64,000 nucleotides of DNA from CAVTTH01 sp963737545. Lineage in GTDB: Bacteria; Verrucomicrobiota; Verrucomicrobiia; Chthoniobacterales; UBA10450. Made by a program: the position numbers and the translations under genes. Under the pieces are notes generated by a model, which searched no databases, was not told the origin of the DNA, and saw only the letters and a list, made by a program, of their open reading frames with translations. Below are positions 45,853-55,189 of the stretch, piece by piece (the first letter of the stretch is position 1; each line of letters opens with the position of its first letter). The stretch is from contig CAVTTH010000003.1 of NCBI GenBank assembly GCA_963737545.1, positions 1,302,001 to 1,366,000 of the forward strand, read 5' to 3'.

Positions 45853-46385
45853 TTACGACGGGCGCGTCCGAGTCCGCGTCTTGCGATGGGCCTGCGTTTT
45901 TGCGGGATGTTTCTTCTTCCGGTGTGCCAGCGCCTTTGACGAATGCTTCTTCGCGTGGTGTGCATGCGCAACTTTTCTCCCATGATGTTGCCGTTGTGCG
46001 ACAGTGCTTTGTTTTCGGACGTGCGAGACTTTCGTTCCGCGGTTCGGCAGGCGCGTGACGCTGCTTAGCGTCTGCGGGTACTGGCTGACCCGATAAAGGG
46101 GTTTCGCCTCTCGGATGTCTGCCGTTTGAACATGCGATCGCAGGGCGGCCTGCTGATCGTTGAAATAGTCGCCGACTCGGGTACCTGAGCAAAAACCTCG
46201 GGCGTCACCATTTGCGAGCTGATATTGCCCTGGGAATCGCGGAGTTTAAGCTTGTAGACGCCATCCATCCCAACAGAGTCAAAAAACGGCAGTGGTCTTG
46301 AATTTTTTTCCACCACCACGCCTTCGACAGCGCAGCCTGTCAGAAACGCGGCGAGAGCAAGATAGACTAGGAAGGTTGGACGCAT
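45853..46385 (-). pseudogene. Lipoprotein with basic C-terminal tail, one frameshift
   Basis: ATG 46385 begins a lipoprotein signal (FLVYLALAAFLTGC, lipobox LTGC) followed by a small beta-rich domain (FFDSVGMDGVYKLKLRDSQG, VTPEVFA). The reading frame ends unnaturally. Near 46180-46190 a single missing base would join it to another frame that reads cleanly through RVGDYFNDQQAALRSHVQ and ADIREAKPLYRVSQYPQT into a His/Lys-rich tail (HHAKKHSSKALAHRKKKH) and stops at 45853. The first frame instead runs to a stop near 46065. The tail looks like a DNA- or wall-binding region. Function unknown. Confidence 0.55.
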
Positions 46386-46568
46386 AAGAGGGCTTCTTCC
46401 AGCGACTAGCGCCGTGGTTGGACGCTTGTAAACAAATTCTTTCCTCGACGCCAGCAATTTATTTGAAATTTCAGCAAATATCGGTACTCGCCGAAACTGG
46501 CTCCGACAATTTTTAAGCGCGGAAGTCATTCGGGGCACGAAAGAAAGGAAACTCAACCAAAGGAAATT

Positions 46569-46718
46569 ATGCTCTGGACTATCTTTGTTATCCTGCTCGT
46601 TCTCTGGCTCCTTGGTCTTGTCAGTTCTTACACGCTCGGAGGCTTCATTCATATCCTGCTGGTGATCGCGGTAGTCATCTTGATTATTAATTTAATTCAA
46701 GGTCGTCGAACGCTTTAA
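46569..46718 (+). CDS. lmo0937-family small membrane protein
   Basis: A 49-residue protein, MLWTIFVILLVLWLLGLVSS then YTLGGFIHILLVIAVVILII and NLIQGRRTL, closely matching the lmo0937 family of tiny two-helix membrane proteins found in many bacteria and often stress-linked. A good ribosome site (AAAGGA) sits 6 bases before ATG. The family has no known biochemical role. It is 19 bases upstream of another small membrane protein gene on the same strand, and both precede the convergent htrA gene. Confidence 0.85.
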   Translation: MLWTIFVILLVLWLLGLVSSYTLGGFIHILLVIAVVILIINLIQGRRTL

Positions 46719-46737
46719 CCCGAGAATCTCCGATATC

Positions 46738-46959
46738 GTGAAACCCACAGCTATTGTCGGAATTATTCTGATCGTCATCGGGATTGTCGCCCTATCCTAC
46801 GGAGGTTTTACTTATACGAAACGAGAGAAGGTCATAGATGCCGGTCCGCTGCAGATCAGCGCGGATCGGGAGAAGACGATTCCGCTTCCTCCAATCTTGG
46901 GAGGATTGTGCCTCGTTGGAGGCGTCGTTTTGGTGGTTGCGGGAAACAAACGCGCCTGA
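46738..46959 (+). CDS. Small two-helix membrane protein (DUF3185-like)
   Basis: A 73-residue protein from GTG 46738: helix 1 IVGIILIVIGIVALSYGG, a conserved loop YTKREKVIDAGPLQISADRE with TIPLPPILGG, and helix 2 GLCLVGGVVLVVAG. The loop is typical of a small family common in environmental Gram-negatives, likely DUF3185. No function is assigned; position next to lmo0937-type and HtrA genes suggests envelope stress. Converges on htrA, 26 bases away. Confidence 0.65.
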   Translation: MKPTAIVGIILIVIGIVALSYGGFTYTKREKVIDAGPLQISADREKTIPLPPILGGLCLVGGVVLVVAGNKRA

Positions 46960-46985
46960 ACCCACGGAAACTAGGCGGTGCGCGG

Positions 46986-48488
46986 CTATCCAGGAGCTTT
47001 GAGAACGGCAAACGTGCGGCTGCCTTTGCGATCGAGATAAAGCAGAACGCCACGACGAGGGTCGGCCTTTGTCAGCGCATCACGGAAACTGGCCACGTTA
47101 TGAATCGGTTTCCCGTCGACTTCGGTGATCACATCTTCCCGCTGAATATCCTGCCCTGCCGCAATGCTGTCGTCGGCCACGTCGGTAACGATCACGCCCT
47201 GCTGCACATCTAGCTTCAGCCGTGTCGCGACCTCTTTGGTCAGATCCTGCACCTGGAGGCCAAATTTGTTTGCATCTTCGGGCCTCGGGACTGGCTTCGT
47301 GGGCGACTCAATCGCGAGGCGGCCGATCTCGGTTGGCAACTCTCCCGTCGTGACCGGAATCTTCACAGTCTGGCCTTTTCGCCAAACCGTGAGCTGAACC
47401 GTCTGCCCGACCTTTTTCTTTAGAATTTCACGTTGAAGCTGCGTGTCGGTCGCGACCGGCGCGGTATCAACCTGTGTGATCACGTCGAACGGACGCAGAT
47501 CGCTTTTGTAAGCCGGCGCGTCGGCTTCGATCGTACGAACGACCACACCCTTGTCGAGACCTTTGAACAAATCGCGGATCGACTGGTCGTCACCCAGCGT
47601 TTCGATGCGAATGCCGAGCCACGGCCGCACAATCTTGTGACCGGAAATCAACTGCTGGCCGATTTCATTGACCAAATTGCTCGGGATGGCGAAACCAAGC
47701 CCGCGATTGAGGCCGTTGATCAGTGTGTTCATGCCGATGACATTTCCGTCGATGTCACAGAGTGGGCCGCCACTGTTACCGGGATTGATGGAGGCGTCGG
47801 TCTGCAGGTAATCCGAGATATTGTAGCCGCCGTTGTCGAGCAACTTGCTCCGGCCTTTTCCGCTCACTACGCCGAAGGTGAATGTGTAATCGAGCTTGAA
47901 CGGCGCTCCAATCGCAAATGCAAATTGCCCGACGCGCACAGCATCACTGTCTCCGAGTTGCACGACCGGCAAATTCGTCGCTTCGATCTTGATGACCGCG
48001 ACGTCGGTCTTTTCATCCGTCCCGACGATCTTCGCGGCAAAATCACGCCCGTCTTTCAGCTTTACGCTGATTTGGTCGGAACCCTCAAGGACGTGATAAT
48101 TCGTGAGAATGTAGCCATCGGAGCGGACGATGAAGCCCGAGCCTTCGCTTTGGACCGGCTGAGAACGCTGTGGCGAGCGTCGCGGGTTATTTTCGTCGGG
48201 TTGATTTTGGTAAAAGAGATCATCCAGGGTGATGTTCGGATCACTGTCGTTTTTCTTCGTTACTTCGATGATCACGACGCTCGGCGCGACGATCTCGAAC
48301 ACTTTTGTGAAAGCGCTGTTGAGCTGATGGACGACATCTTTGCCGGCCGCCGCGGCGGCTGTGGGAACGGTTGGAGTCGGTGTAATTTCAGCAGCGCCGG
48401 CTGGCGCTGCCGCGCTCAGGGCATTGCGGGCAATCGTGGCGACGAGAAATGAACAAAGCAGAAGGCGCATGGCTGGGAATTTGGACAT
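46986..48488 (-). CDS. degP: Periplasmic serine protease HtrA/DegP-like (DegQ type)
   Basis: A 500-residue exported protease. ATG 48488 gives a signal peptide (MRLLLCSFLVATIARNALSA after a short lead). The trypsin-like domain has an intact triad: His in ILTNYHVLEG, Asp in EKTDVAVIKI and Ser in NPGNSGGPLC. Two PDZ domains follow (VRPWLGIRIETLGDDQSIRD and VQQGVIVTDVADDSIAAGQD). It degrades or refolds misfolded periplasmic proteins. The active counterpart of the triad-less HtrA homologue at 42658-43746; here the sequence keeps all catalytic residues. Confidence 0.93.
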   Translation of the reverse strand: MSKFPAMRLLLCSFLVATIARNALSAAAPAGAAEITPTPTVPTAAAAAGKDVVHQLNSAFTKVFEIVAPSVVIIEVTKKNDSDPNITLDDLFYQNQPDENNPRRSPQRSQPVQSEGSGFIVRSDGYILTNYHVLEGSDQISVKLKDGRDFAAKIVGTDEKTDVAVIKIEATNLPVVQLGDSDAVRVGQFAFAIGAPFKLDYTFTFGVVSGKGRSKLLDNGGYNISDYLQTDASINPGNSGGPLCDIDGNVIGMNTLINGLNRGLGFAIPSNLVNEIGQQLISGHKIVRPWLGIRIETLGDDQSIRDLFKGLDKGVVVRTIEADAPAYKSDLRPFDVITQVDTAPVATDTQLQREILKKKVGQTVQLTVWRKGQTVKIPVTTGELPTEIGRLAIESPTKPVPRPEDANKFGLQVQDLTKEVATRLKLDVQQGVIVTDVADDSIAAGQDIQREDVITEVDGKPIHNVASFRDALTKADPRRGVLLYLDRKGSRTFAVLKAPG

Positions 48489-48508
48489 GGAGTCGCGGAG
48501 GTTGTTCA

Positions 48509-48537
48509 ATTGTAACGGAAGCATCAAGTGGGGCGAA
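48509..48537 (-). promoter_or_regulatory. Candidate promoter of htrA
   Basis: On the minus strand a good -10 hexamer TACAAT (48509-48514) lies 17 bases from TTCGCC (48532-48537), ending 21 bases before the htrA ATG at 48488. The -35 is poor, so an activator or an alternative sigma factor may be involved. Confidence 0.3.
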
Positions 48538-48606
48538 CGGTCCCGCAAGGCCAGCAAAGCCGGCGGTCTCAAATCGGAGTGCGTGGCGCACCAAGAAGTG
48601 CCTGCG

Positions 48607-48634
48607 TTGACACGATTGTTAAGGTCATTAACAT
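48607..48634 (+). promoter_or_regulatory. Candidate promoter of kamA
   Basis: A perfect -35 hexamer TTGACA (48607-48612), 16-base spacer, then TAACAT (48629-48634, four of six matches to TATAAT). The kamA ATG at 48653 would be only about 12 bases after the predicted transcription start. Confidence 0.45.
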
Positions 48635-48652
48635 TTCGCTCCACAACAAAAA

Positions 48653-49861
48653 ATGGTCACTCTTGCCGAGGGGAAAAAGGATGGGAAGGCGTTCGTTTCG
48701 CATGCGCCGGGTTATTGGCCCGACGTACCGGCCGAGCTTTGGGACGATTGGAAATGGCAGCTGAAGAACCGGGTTACTTCGCTCGCCCAACTGGAGCAGC
48801 ATCTCGAGCTTTCAAACGAAGAACGCAGCGGTGTCCTGCTCTCCGGAACGAAACTGGCGCTTGCGGTCACGCCACATTTTTTCAACCTGATCGAGCGCGA
48901 TAATCCGGATTGTCCGATCCGGCGTCAGGTTATTCCCCGGATCGAGGAAACGTGGACTTCGCCTTACGACATGGCCGATCCCTGCGGGGAGGATTCGCAC
49001 ATGCCGGTGCCCGGGCTCGTGCATCGTTATCCGGATCGCGTGCTTTTTTTGGTAACGGACCGTTGCGCGAGCTATTGCCGTTATTGCACCCGGAGTCGTG
49101 TCGTGAGCGGTGTGGGCGAACAGGAATTGCACACCGACTTCGAAGAAGCATTTCGTTATCTGGAACAGCACACCGAAGTGCGCGATGTCCTTCTTTCTGG
49201 CGGTGATGCACTCATCTTCAGCGACGATAAGCTCGAGAAAATCCTGAGCCGGCTCCGCGCCATACCGCACATCGAGTTTCTGCGCATCGGCACGCGCGTT
49301 CCAATTTTTCTTCCGCAGCGGATCACGCCTGAGCTCTGCAAGATGCTGCAAAAATATCACCCGCTCTGGATGAGCGTGCACGTCAATCATCCACGTGAAC
49401 TGACGCTGGAGGTGAAGGAAGCGCTTGGGCGCCTGGCCGATCATGGCATTCCCCTCGGGAATCAAAGCGTATTACTCGCCGGCGTGAACGACGATCTGGA
49501 AACAATGAAGACGCTCGTCCACAAGCTTCTCATGTGTCGCGTCCGGCCGTACTATATCTACCAGTGCGATTTGATTAACGGCTCGTCGCATTTGCGGACG
49601 TCGGTCGCGAAGGGGATCGAGATCATTGAAGGCCTGCGCGGGCACACGACCGGTTACGGCGTGCCACAGTTTGTTATCGACGCCCCCGGTGGCGGCGGCA
49701 AAGTGCCGATCAATCCGGGTTACGTTTTGTATCACGACAACGAGAAGATCGTGATCCGGAATTACGAAGGGAACATCTTCGAATACCCGGAGACTGGCGG
49801 CGACCAGACGGCGCAATTTGCGCCGACGCGCGAATATCACGACGAGTATCTATACTCGTAA
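48653..49861 (+). CDS. kamA: KamA-family radical SAM lysine 2,3-aminomutase
   Basis: A 402-residue radical SAM/PLP enzyme. The 4Fe-4S cluster motif is CASYCRYC (CX3CX2C) after VLFLVTDR. The glycine-rich PLP-binding segment around the lysine is APGGGGKVPINP. SVHVNHPREL, LLAGVNDD and YYIYQCDLINGSSHLRT are typical of KamA/AblA proteins that isomerise lysine to beta-lysine, for lysine catabolism or for the osmolyte N-acetyl-beta-lysine. The partner acetyltransferase ablB is not adjacent, so which pathway applies is open. EpmB-type proteins are shorter at the C terminus. Confidence 0.9.
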   Translation: MVTLAEGKKDGKAFVSHAPGYWPDVPAELWDDWKWQLKNRVTSLAQLEQHLELSNEERSGVLLSGTKLALAVTPHFFNLIERDNPDCPIRRQVIPRIEETWTSPYDMADPCGEDSHMPVPGLVHRYPDRVLFLVTDRCASYCRYCTRSRVVSGVGEQELHTDFEEAFRYLEQHTEVRDVLLSGGDALIFSDDKLEKILSRLRAIPHIEFLRIGTRVPIFLPQRITPELCKMLQKYHPLWMSVHVNHPRELTLEVKEALGRLADHGIPLGNQSVLLAGVNDDLETMKTLVHKLLMCRVRPYYIYQCDLINGSSHLRTSVAKGIEIIEGLRGHTTGYGVPQFVIDAPGGGGKVPINPGYVLYHDNEKIVIRNYEGNIFEYPETGGDQTAQFAPTREYHDEYLYS

Positions 49862-49942
49862 ACACACAGCTTCGTCTGATCTAGGGATTGGAGGGTAAGG
49901 CCGCTTCGTTTGGGCTTTCCGATTAGCGCGGCTCCGCCTAAA

Positions 49943-49967
49943 TTGTCCGTTGTTCGTAATCGGACAA
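49943..49967. promoter_or_regulatory. Inverted repeat upstream of CNMP-binding protein
   Basis: TTGTCCG and CGGACAA form a 7-base perfect inverted repeat about 11 bases apart, 34 bases before the start at 50001; CCGTTG and CAACGG give an overlapping alternative stem. It could be an operator for a dimeric regulator or a weak terminator of kamA. There is no T-tract. Confidence 0.3.
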
Positions 49968-50000
49968 CGGAGGCCGGCAAATGAAGTTTCTGCGTTCCAA

Positions 50001-50837
50001 ATGAAGATCGAAAACCTGCGCTCAGCGCCGCTTTTTGCTTCGCTCGACTCTGACGCGGCGCACGAGCTGTGCGAGTTGCTGACCGTGCGCGATTGTGAGG
50101 GCGGCACGATCTTGTTTCGCTCCGGCGATGCCGGCGACGCGATGTATTTCGTCGAAGCAGGACGCGTCCGCGTCAGCGTAAAGGATGCGGACGGAACCGA
50201 TGTCACTCTGGCGGAGTTCCGGAATGGCGATTTTTTTGGGGAAATGGCTGTGTTGGATGGGCAGACTCGCTCGGCCGATGCGCACATCGTCGAAAAGACC
50301 CGGCTGGCGATTTTGTCCCGCCACGACTTCAATGCTTTCGTCCGGAGCAAGCCGGATGTCGCGCTCGAAATGCTCAGCGCGATCACGCATCGACTCCGCC
50401 GCACCGATCAACTGCTGCGGCATCGCGTTTCGCGGAACGTGAACGAAGAAGAGAAGTCACGTCTGACGATGGCGGATCGCGCTGCGGATGTGATCGCCGA
50501 ATTCGGCGGCAGCTGGAAATTTATTGGTGCAAGCATCGCTTTTCTCCTCGGCTGGGTGTTGCTCAACACCTGGTTCCTCCTGGACAAGGCGTTCGATCCC
50601 TATCCCTACGTCCTGCTTAACCTCGTCCTTGGAATGATCGTCGGATTGCAGGCGCCCATCATTATGATGTCGCAGAACCGGCAATCGGTGAAGGATCGGC
50701 TGCGCGCTGATCTGGATTATCAGGTGAACTTGAAAAACGAATTACTCCTTTCGGAGATTCTACGTCGCCTCGATATGATCGAGAGCGAGCGACTGCCGAA
50801 ATTACTCAGAGATTTTAAGGGCGGCCGGGCAGAGTAA
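50001..50837 (+). CDS. Cyclic-nucleotide-binding protein with DUF1003 domain
   Basis: A 278-residue protein. The N-terminal CRP-like cNMP-binding domain has the phosphate-binding cassette FFGEMAVLDGQTRSADAHI and earlier GDAGDAMYFVEAGRVRVSVK. The C-terminal DUF1003 domain has two helices (FIGASIAFLLGWVLLNTWFL and YPYVLLNLVLGMIVGLQAPI) with the hallmark IIMMSQNRQSVKDRLRADLD. There is no DNA-binding helix-turn-helix, so it is a membrane protein gated by a nucleotide rather than a transcription factor. ATG 50001 matches the domain start. Confidence 0.85.
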   Translation: MKIENLRSAPLFASLDSDAAHELCELLTVRDCEGGTILFRSGDAGDAMYFVEAGRVRVSVKDADGTDVTLAEFRNGDFFGEMAVLDGQTRSADAHIVEKTRLAILSRHDFNAFVRSKPDVALEMLSAITHRLRRTDQLLRHRVSRNVNEEEKSRLTMADRAADVIAEFGGSWKFIGASIAFLLGWVLLNTWFLLDKAFDPYPYVLLNLVLGMIVGLQAPIIMMSQNRQSVKDRLRADLDYQVNLKNELLLSEILRRLDMIESERLPKLLRDFKGGRAE

Positions 50838-51150
50838 CATTCGGCGGCGTCGGTCGTACGAAGTTCTTTGCGGACTTTCACTTGACGGTTGGTGGAAGTT
50901 TTGACGTTATCAATTCTGGTTCCATCTCTCACTTTTGCCGTTCAGAGTGACGATGATTTTTTGTTTTCCAACACCAGATGTTTTTTCAGTTGCTGATGTG
51001 ATGTCGATTTATAGAGTTGCCGCCTCAGTTACGCGCCATCGATCAACCTTAACCTTTCCATTTCTGAACCCGGCATTTCCTCAGATTAGAATCTCTCCGT
51101 TTCCAACCTGGGGACTGCCGCTTCGCTGCCGGCGCTCCGGTTGATCGTTT
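50838..51150 (+). other. Gap of 313 bases upstream of the ACIII operon
   Basis: No gene is seen. It probably holds the promoter of the long respiratory operon. Two TTGACG boxes (50882-50887 and 50901-50906) form a direct repeat but neither has a convincing -10 hexamer at 16-18 bases. The stretch is less GC-rich than its surroundings. Confidence 0.5.
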
Positions 51151-51876
51151 ATGGCGAATTTTTTCCCACGTTGGAGCAATTGGCTGCCGCTTAAGATTGC
51201 GATCTGCGGAATCTTTGTCGTTTGCGGACTGACCGCGGGGACGTGGTATTACGTGACACCGAAATATACGCGGGTGGGATATCAGCCGGTTCAACCAGTT
51301 CCTTTCCCGCATGATGTGCACGTGACTCAGCTCGGGATGGATTGCCGATACTGTCACAGTTTTGTCGATATCGCGGCGAAATCCAATCTACCGAACACGC
51401 AAACCTGCATGGCCTGCCACACGCAGGTCCAGAAAGATAATCCGAAGCTCGAGCCGGTGCGTGCGAGTTGGAAATCGGGACAACCGGTGGAGTGGATCCA
51501 AATTCATCGTCCGCCGGATTATGTTTTCTACAATCACTCGGCCCATGTGAATCGCGGGATCAGCTGCGTGGCCTGTCACGGCCAGGTCAACCACATGCCG
51601 GTTGTTTATCACGCCAAACCTCACAGCATGAAGTGGTGTCTCGAATGCCATCGGCAGCCGGAAGATTTCCTGCGGCCGAACGATCAGGTCTTCAATCTCG
51701 ATTGGAAGCCGGAGGATGTGCAGCCGGCGGAATTCGTCGCCAAGTACGGGCAGCCGAAAGATGCGACCGAAGATTTTTCGAAGAAGCAAAAACTGACGCA
51801 GCGCGAGATCGGTCAAACGTTGAAGGAACGTTGGAACATCCAACCGCCGCTTAATTGCCAGGGGTGCCACCGATGA
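51151..51876 (+). CDS. actA: Alternative complex III subunit ActA (pentahaem cytochrome c)
   Basis: A 241-residue membrane-anchored multihaem cytochrome. One N-terminal helix (IAICGIFVVCGLTAGTWYYV-like, seen as LKIAICGIFVVCGLTAGTWY) is followed by five CXXCH haem motifs: CRYCH, CMACH, CVACH, CLECH and CQGCH. ActA relays electrons within alternative complex III, which oxidises menaquinol and reduces a cytochrome c or an oxidase. It starts the operon that runs to 63085; its stop overlaps actB (ATGA). Confidence 0.93.
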   Translation: MANFFPRWSNWLPLKIAICGIFVVCGLTAGTWYYVTPKYTRVGYQPVQPVPFPHDVHVTQLGMDCRYCHSFVDIAAKSNLPNTQTCMACHTQVQKDNPKLEPVRASWKSGQPVEWIQIHRPPDYVFYNHSAHVNRGISCVACHGQVNHMPVVYHAKPHSMKWCLECHRQPEDFLRPNDQVFNLDWKPEDVQPAEFVAKYGQPKDATEDFSKKQKLTQREIGQTLKERWNIQPPLNCQGCHR

Positions 51877-54800
51877 AACGCGTCTTCGAGCACCCATCTG
51901 AATCGCTCACGGGCAAACGTTACTGGCGCAGCCTGGGCGAGCTGAGTGACACACCGGAATTTCGCGGCTGGCTCGAACGCGAATTTCCCGCCGGCGCGGC
52001 GCAACTGGAAGGCGATGAATGGTCGCGACGCGGGTTCTTGAAAGTGATGGGAGCGTCCATGGCGCTGGCTGGTTTTGGCCTAACAAGTTGCCGCAGACCG
52101 GAAGCGCATCTCGTTCCGTTTACGAAAAGCGTCGAGTGGGCGATTCCGGGCAAGCCTCTCTTTTACGCAACCGCCATGCCGCGGCGAAACGGAGCGATCC
52201 CGCTGGTTGTAACAACCCACGATGGCCGTCCCACCAAGATCGATGGGAACCCGCTTCATCCTGCGAGCGGCGGCGCTTCCGACACCTTCGCCCAGGCCTC
52301 GCTCCTGGATCTGTACGATCCCGCGCGTTCGCGATACTTTGCGGAGCACAGCAAACCTTCGGATCGGGCCGCCTTCGATAAATATCTCGAGCAACTTCGG
52401 CCGAAGCTGGCGGCGAATGGTGGCGCCGGATTGGCATTTCTCGTGGAAGAAACTCATTCGCCCACCCGGGAACGTTTGCGCGCGGAATTGGAAAAGGCGT
52501 TCCCGCAAATGCGCTGGTGCGTTTACGATCCGCTTTTATGCGACGCGCAAAATTTCAGCACGCAGATGAGCTTCGGCGACAACGTCCGGCTCGTCCCGCG
52601 CCTCGAACAGGCCGATGTGATTCTCGCGCTCGACAGTGATTTTCTTGACTGCGGTCAGGGTGACCTGGCGACAATTCGCGGGTTCAGTTCGCGGCGCCGG
52701 GTTGCGTCGGCGAAGGACAACATGAACCGGCTCTACGTGGTGGAGAATCGTTTCACGCTCACGGGTGCGATGGCCGATCATCGATTGCGGCTGCCGGCCA
52801 GCCAAATCCCGGCGTTTGCTCACGCTCTCGCCGGCAAGATTGCGACCGAAACCTCGGACGCCGGGCTGAACTCGCTGCTGGCGGGCTTGAGCGCAAAGGC
52901 GAGCGCGTTGAATTTCGACGAGGCGTGGCTGACCGAGCTGGCCAACGATCTTCTTTCCAAACCGGGCGCGGGTCTGGTTCTGGCTGGGCCGCAGCAGCCG
53001 GTCGCGGTGCAGCTGATTGCTTACGCGATCAATTCCGCCCTTCAGAATGTCGGAAAGACTCTGGTGGTTAGGGCTTTTTCCAGGAACCGGAAAACGGCGA
53101 GCATTCTGCAATTGGCGAGCGACATTCAGGCTGGCCGGGTTCAGCAGCTTTTTATTCTTGGAGGGGATCCGGTTTACAACGCGCCGCGCGAACTGGTGCG
53201 CGATCCGGCAACGAAGCAGCCGCTTGATTGGATCGATTTGCAAAAGAAAGTGCCCGACGTCGTGCGCGTTGGTTACTTTCAGGATGTCACTTCTGCGGCG
53301 AGTCGCTGGCATGTGCCGGCTTCCCATTATCTCGAATCGTGGGGCGATGCCCTGACCGCGAATGGCGAGTATCTGGCGATTCAGCCGATGATCCTGCCGC
53401 TGTTTGGCGGCCTTTCGGACATCCAAATCCTGAGCGCATTGCTGGGACAGCCGAAGACTGATGGACCGGAACTGGTGCAGGAAACGTTTCGAACCTCGAA
53501 TCCGCCGGGAGATTTTCCAACGGCCTGGGCTGCATTTCTGCGCGATGGATTTGCCGCGCATGTCGCGCCGGTCGAGCGCCCGGCCGCATTCAACGCGCAA
53601 AGTGCGAGCGGTGTTGCGAGTCGAGGCTGGAGTCCCACGGCGGCGCCGACGGCGGATTCGCCCGAGATCGTGCTCGTCCCGAGTTACGCGATGGATGACG
53701 GCCGCTACATCAATAATGGATGGCTCCAGGAATTGCCCGATCCGATCACGAAACTCACCTGGGACAACGCCGCGCTGATGAGCCCTGCATTCGCCAGGGG
53801 ATTAAATGTCACGACCGGCGATCTGGTGAAGGTGACGGTGACCACAAAAATGTTGGATCCGAATCAGCAACCGATCCGGCGCGAGTTGGTCATCGCCGCG
53901 CTCATCTCGCCCGGCCACGCGGATAATTCCGTGACCATTTCGCTCGGCTACGGAAAGGTCCACACCGGGCCGGTCGGTCAGCAAGCCGGCTTCAATGCCT
54001 ATTTTCTTCGAACCGCTTCAAATCCCCATTACATCGTCGCGGACGGTGTCGAGATCGAGAGTGTCGCAGTTGCGAAAATTGGCCGGACCTATCCGCTCTC
54101 CATTACGCAGGATCACTGGAGCATAGAAGGCCGCGGACTCGTTAGGGAAGCGACCCTCGAACATTATCGCAGCGACGGCGACTTCGTCCAGAAGATCGCG
54201 GGCGACGACGAGCTTCCGAAAGGAAAACTGCCGAGCTTGTACTCGCATCCGCCCATGACGTCGCCGCAGCAGTGGGGGATGACAGTTGACCTCAACGTCT
54301 GCACCGGTTGCAGCGCCTGCATCCTCGCCTGCCAAAGCGAGAACAACATTCCGATCGTCGGCAAGCTGCAAGTAGGCCACGGGCGCGCGATGCATTGGTT
54401 GCGACTCGATCGCTACTACGCCAGCGCGAAGCCGTACGATCAGGACAAGAACGAATGGCCGGAGGACCCGGAGATTGTGCACGAACCGATGATGTGCCAG
54501 CACTGCGAAAACGCGCCGTGCGAAACCGTGTGTCCGGTCAACGCCACCGTCCACAGCGAAGACGGGCTCAACGTCATGGCCTACAATCGTTGCATCGGCA
54601 CGCGATATTGCGCGAACAACTGTCCGTTCAAAGTGCGCCGCTTCAATTTCTTCGATTACAACCAGCGCCCGATCGGCAAGGAAAAGATCGCCGGCGAGTT
54701 TGGCGTCTACCGCGAATATCTCGGCCCGCTCACGACGAAAGGCGCACCCGACATAACGAAAATGGGGAAAAATCCAAACGTCACGGTGCGAATGCGGGGC

Positions 54801-55175
54801 GTCATGGAAAAATGCACCTTCTGCGTGCAACGCATCGAAGAGGCGAAAATCGCCGCGCATGTGCGCGCTGGTGAATCGAACAATACGCTGATTCCACGCG
54901 ACTCGTTCACCACCGCGTGTGCCCAGGCCTGCCCAACGGGGGCGATCGTCTTTGGCGACATCAAGGATCCGGAAAGCCGCGTTTCAAAGATGAAGACGCA
55001 GGACCGGAATTACCAGCTCTTGAAGTATCTCAACGTCAATACCCGAACGAGTTATCTCGCGCGTATTCGGAATTCGAACCCGAAAATGCCTGATGCTGGA
55101 CGAATCGCGGTGGCGAGTTTGGGTAATGAAGAACATGAGGGTGGCGGCGAAGTGAAAGCAGAGGAAAAGCCATGA
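51873..55175 (+). CDS. actB: Alternative complex III subunit ActB (Mo-enzyme-like + Fe-S)
   Basis: A 1,100-residue fusion. The N terminus carries a Tat signal (WSRRGFLKVMGASMALAGFG). A molybdopterin-oxidoreductase-like half that in ACIII holds no cofactor follows. The C-terminal Fe-S half has clusters of cysteines: CTGCSACILACQ, CQHCENAPCETVCPVN, CIGTRYCANNCPFK, CTFCVQRIEEAK and CAQACPTGAIVFG. These should bind the three 4Fe-4S and one 3Fe-4S clusters of ACIII. The TatC encoded at 16975 could export it. A palindromic repeat separates it from actC by 115 bases. Confidence 0.95.
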   Translation: MKRVFEHPSESLTGKRYWRSLGELSDTPEFRGWLEREFPAGAAQLEGDEWSRRGFLKVMGASMALAGFGLTSCRRPEAHLVPFTKSVEWAIPGKPLFYATAMPRRNGAIPLVVTTHDGRPTKIDGNPLHPASGGASDTFAQASLLDLYDPARSRYFAEHSKPSDRAAFDKYLEQLRPKLAANGGAGLAFLVEETHSPTRERLRAELEKAFPQMRWCVYDPLLCDAQNFSTQMSFGDNVRLVPRLEQADVILALDSDFLDCGQGDLATIRGFSSRRRVASAKDNMNRLYVVENRFTLTGAMADHRLRLPASQIPAFAHALAGKIATETSDAGLNSLLAGLSAKASALNFDEAWLTELANDLLSKPGAGLVLAGPQQPVAVQLIAYAINSALQNVGKTLVVRAFSRNRKTASILQLASDIQAGRVQQLFILGGDPVYNAPRELVRDPATKQPLDWIDLQKKVPDVVRVGYFQDVTSAASRWHVPASHYLESWGDALTANGEYLAIQPMILPLFGGLSDIQILSALLGQPKTDGPELVQETFRTSNPPGDFPTAWAAFLRDGFAAHVAPVERPAAFNAQSASGVASRGWSPTAAPTADSPEIVLVPSYAMDDGRYINNGWLQELPDPITKLTWDNAALMSPAFARGLNVTTGDLVKVTVTTKMLDPNQQPIRRELVIAALISPGHADNSVTISLGYGKVHTGPVGQQAGFNAYFLRTASNPHYIVADGVEIESVAVAKIGRTYPLSITQDHWSIEGRGLVREATLEHYRSDGDFVQKIAGDDELPKGKLPSLYSHPPMTSPQQWGMTVDLNVCTGCSACILACQSENNIPIVGKLQVGHGRAMHWLRLDRYYASAKPYDQDKNEWPEDPEIVHEPMMCQHCENAPCETVCPVNATVHSEDGLNVMAYNRCIGTRYCANNCPFKVRRFNFFDYNQRPIGKEKIAGEFGVYREYLGPLTTKGAPDITKMGKNPNVTVRMRGVMEKCTFCVQRIEEAKIAAHVRAGESNNTLIPRDSFTTACAQACPTGAIVFGDIKDPESRVSKMKTQDRNYQLLKYLNVNTRTSYLARIRNSNPKMPDAGRIAVASLGNEEHEGGGEVKAEEKP

Positions 55176-55189
55176 AGTTAGCCACGACA

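Noticed and set aside
45695..46192. 165-codon minus-strand frame over the lipoprotein tail
   Set aside because: It is the third frame of the same strand. The lipoprotein signal and the His/Lys-rich tail lie in the other two frames and give more protein-like sequence.
47433..48452. 339-codon open frame on the plus strand
   Set aside because: Lies entirely opposite the well-supported htrA gene and has no recognisable motif.
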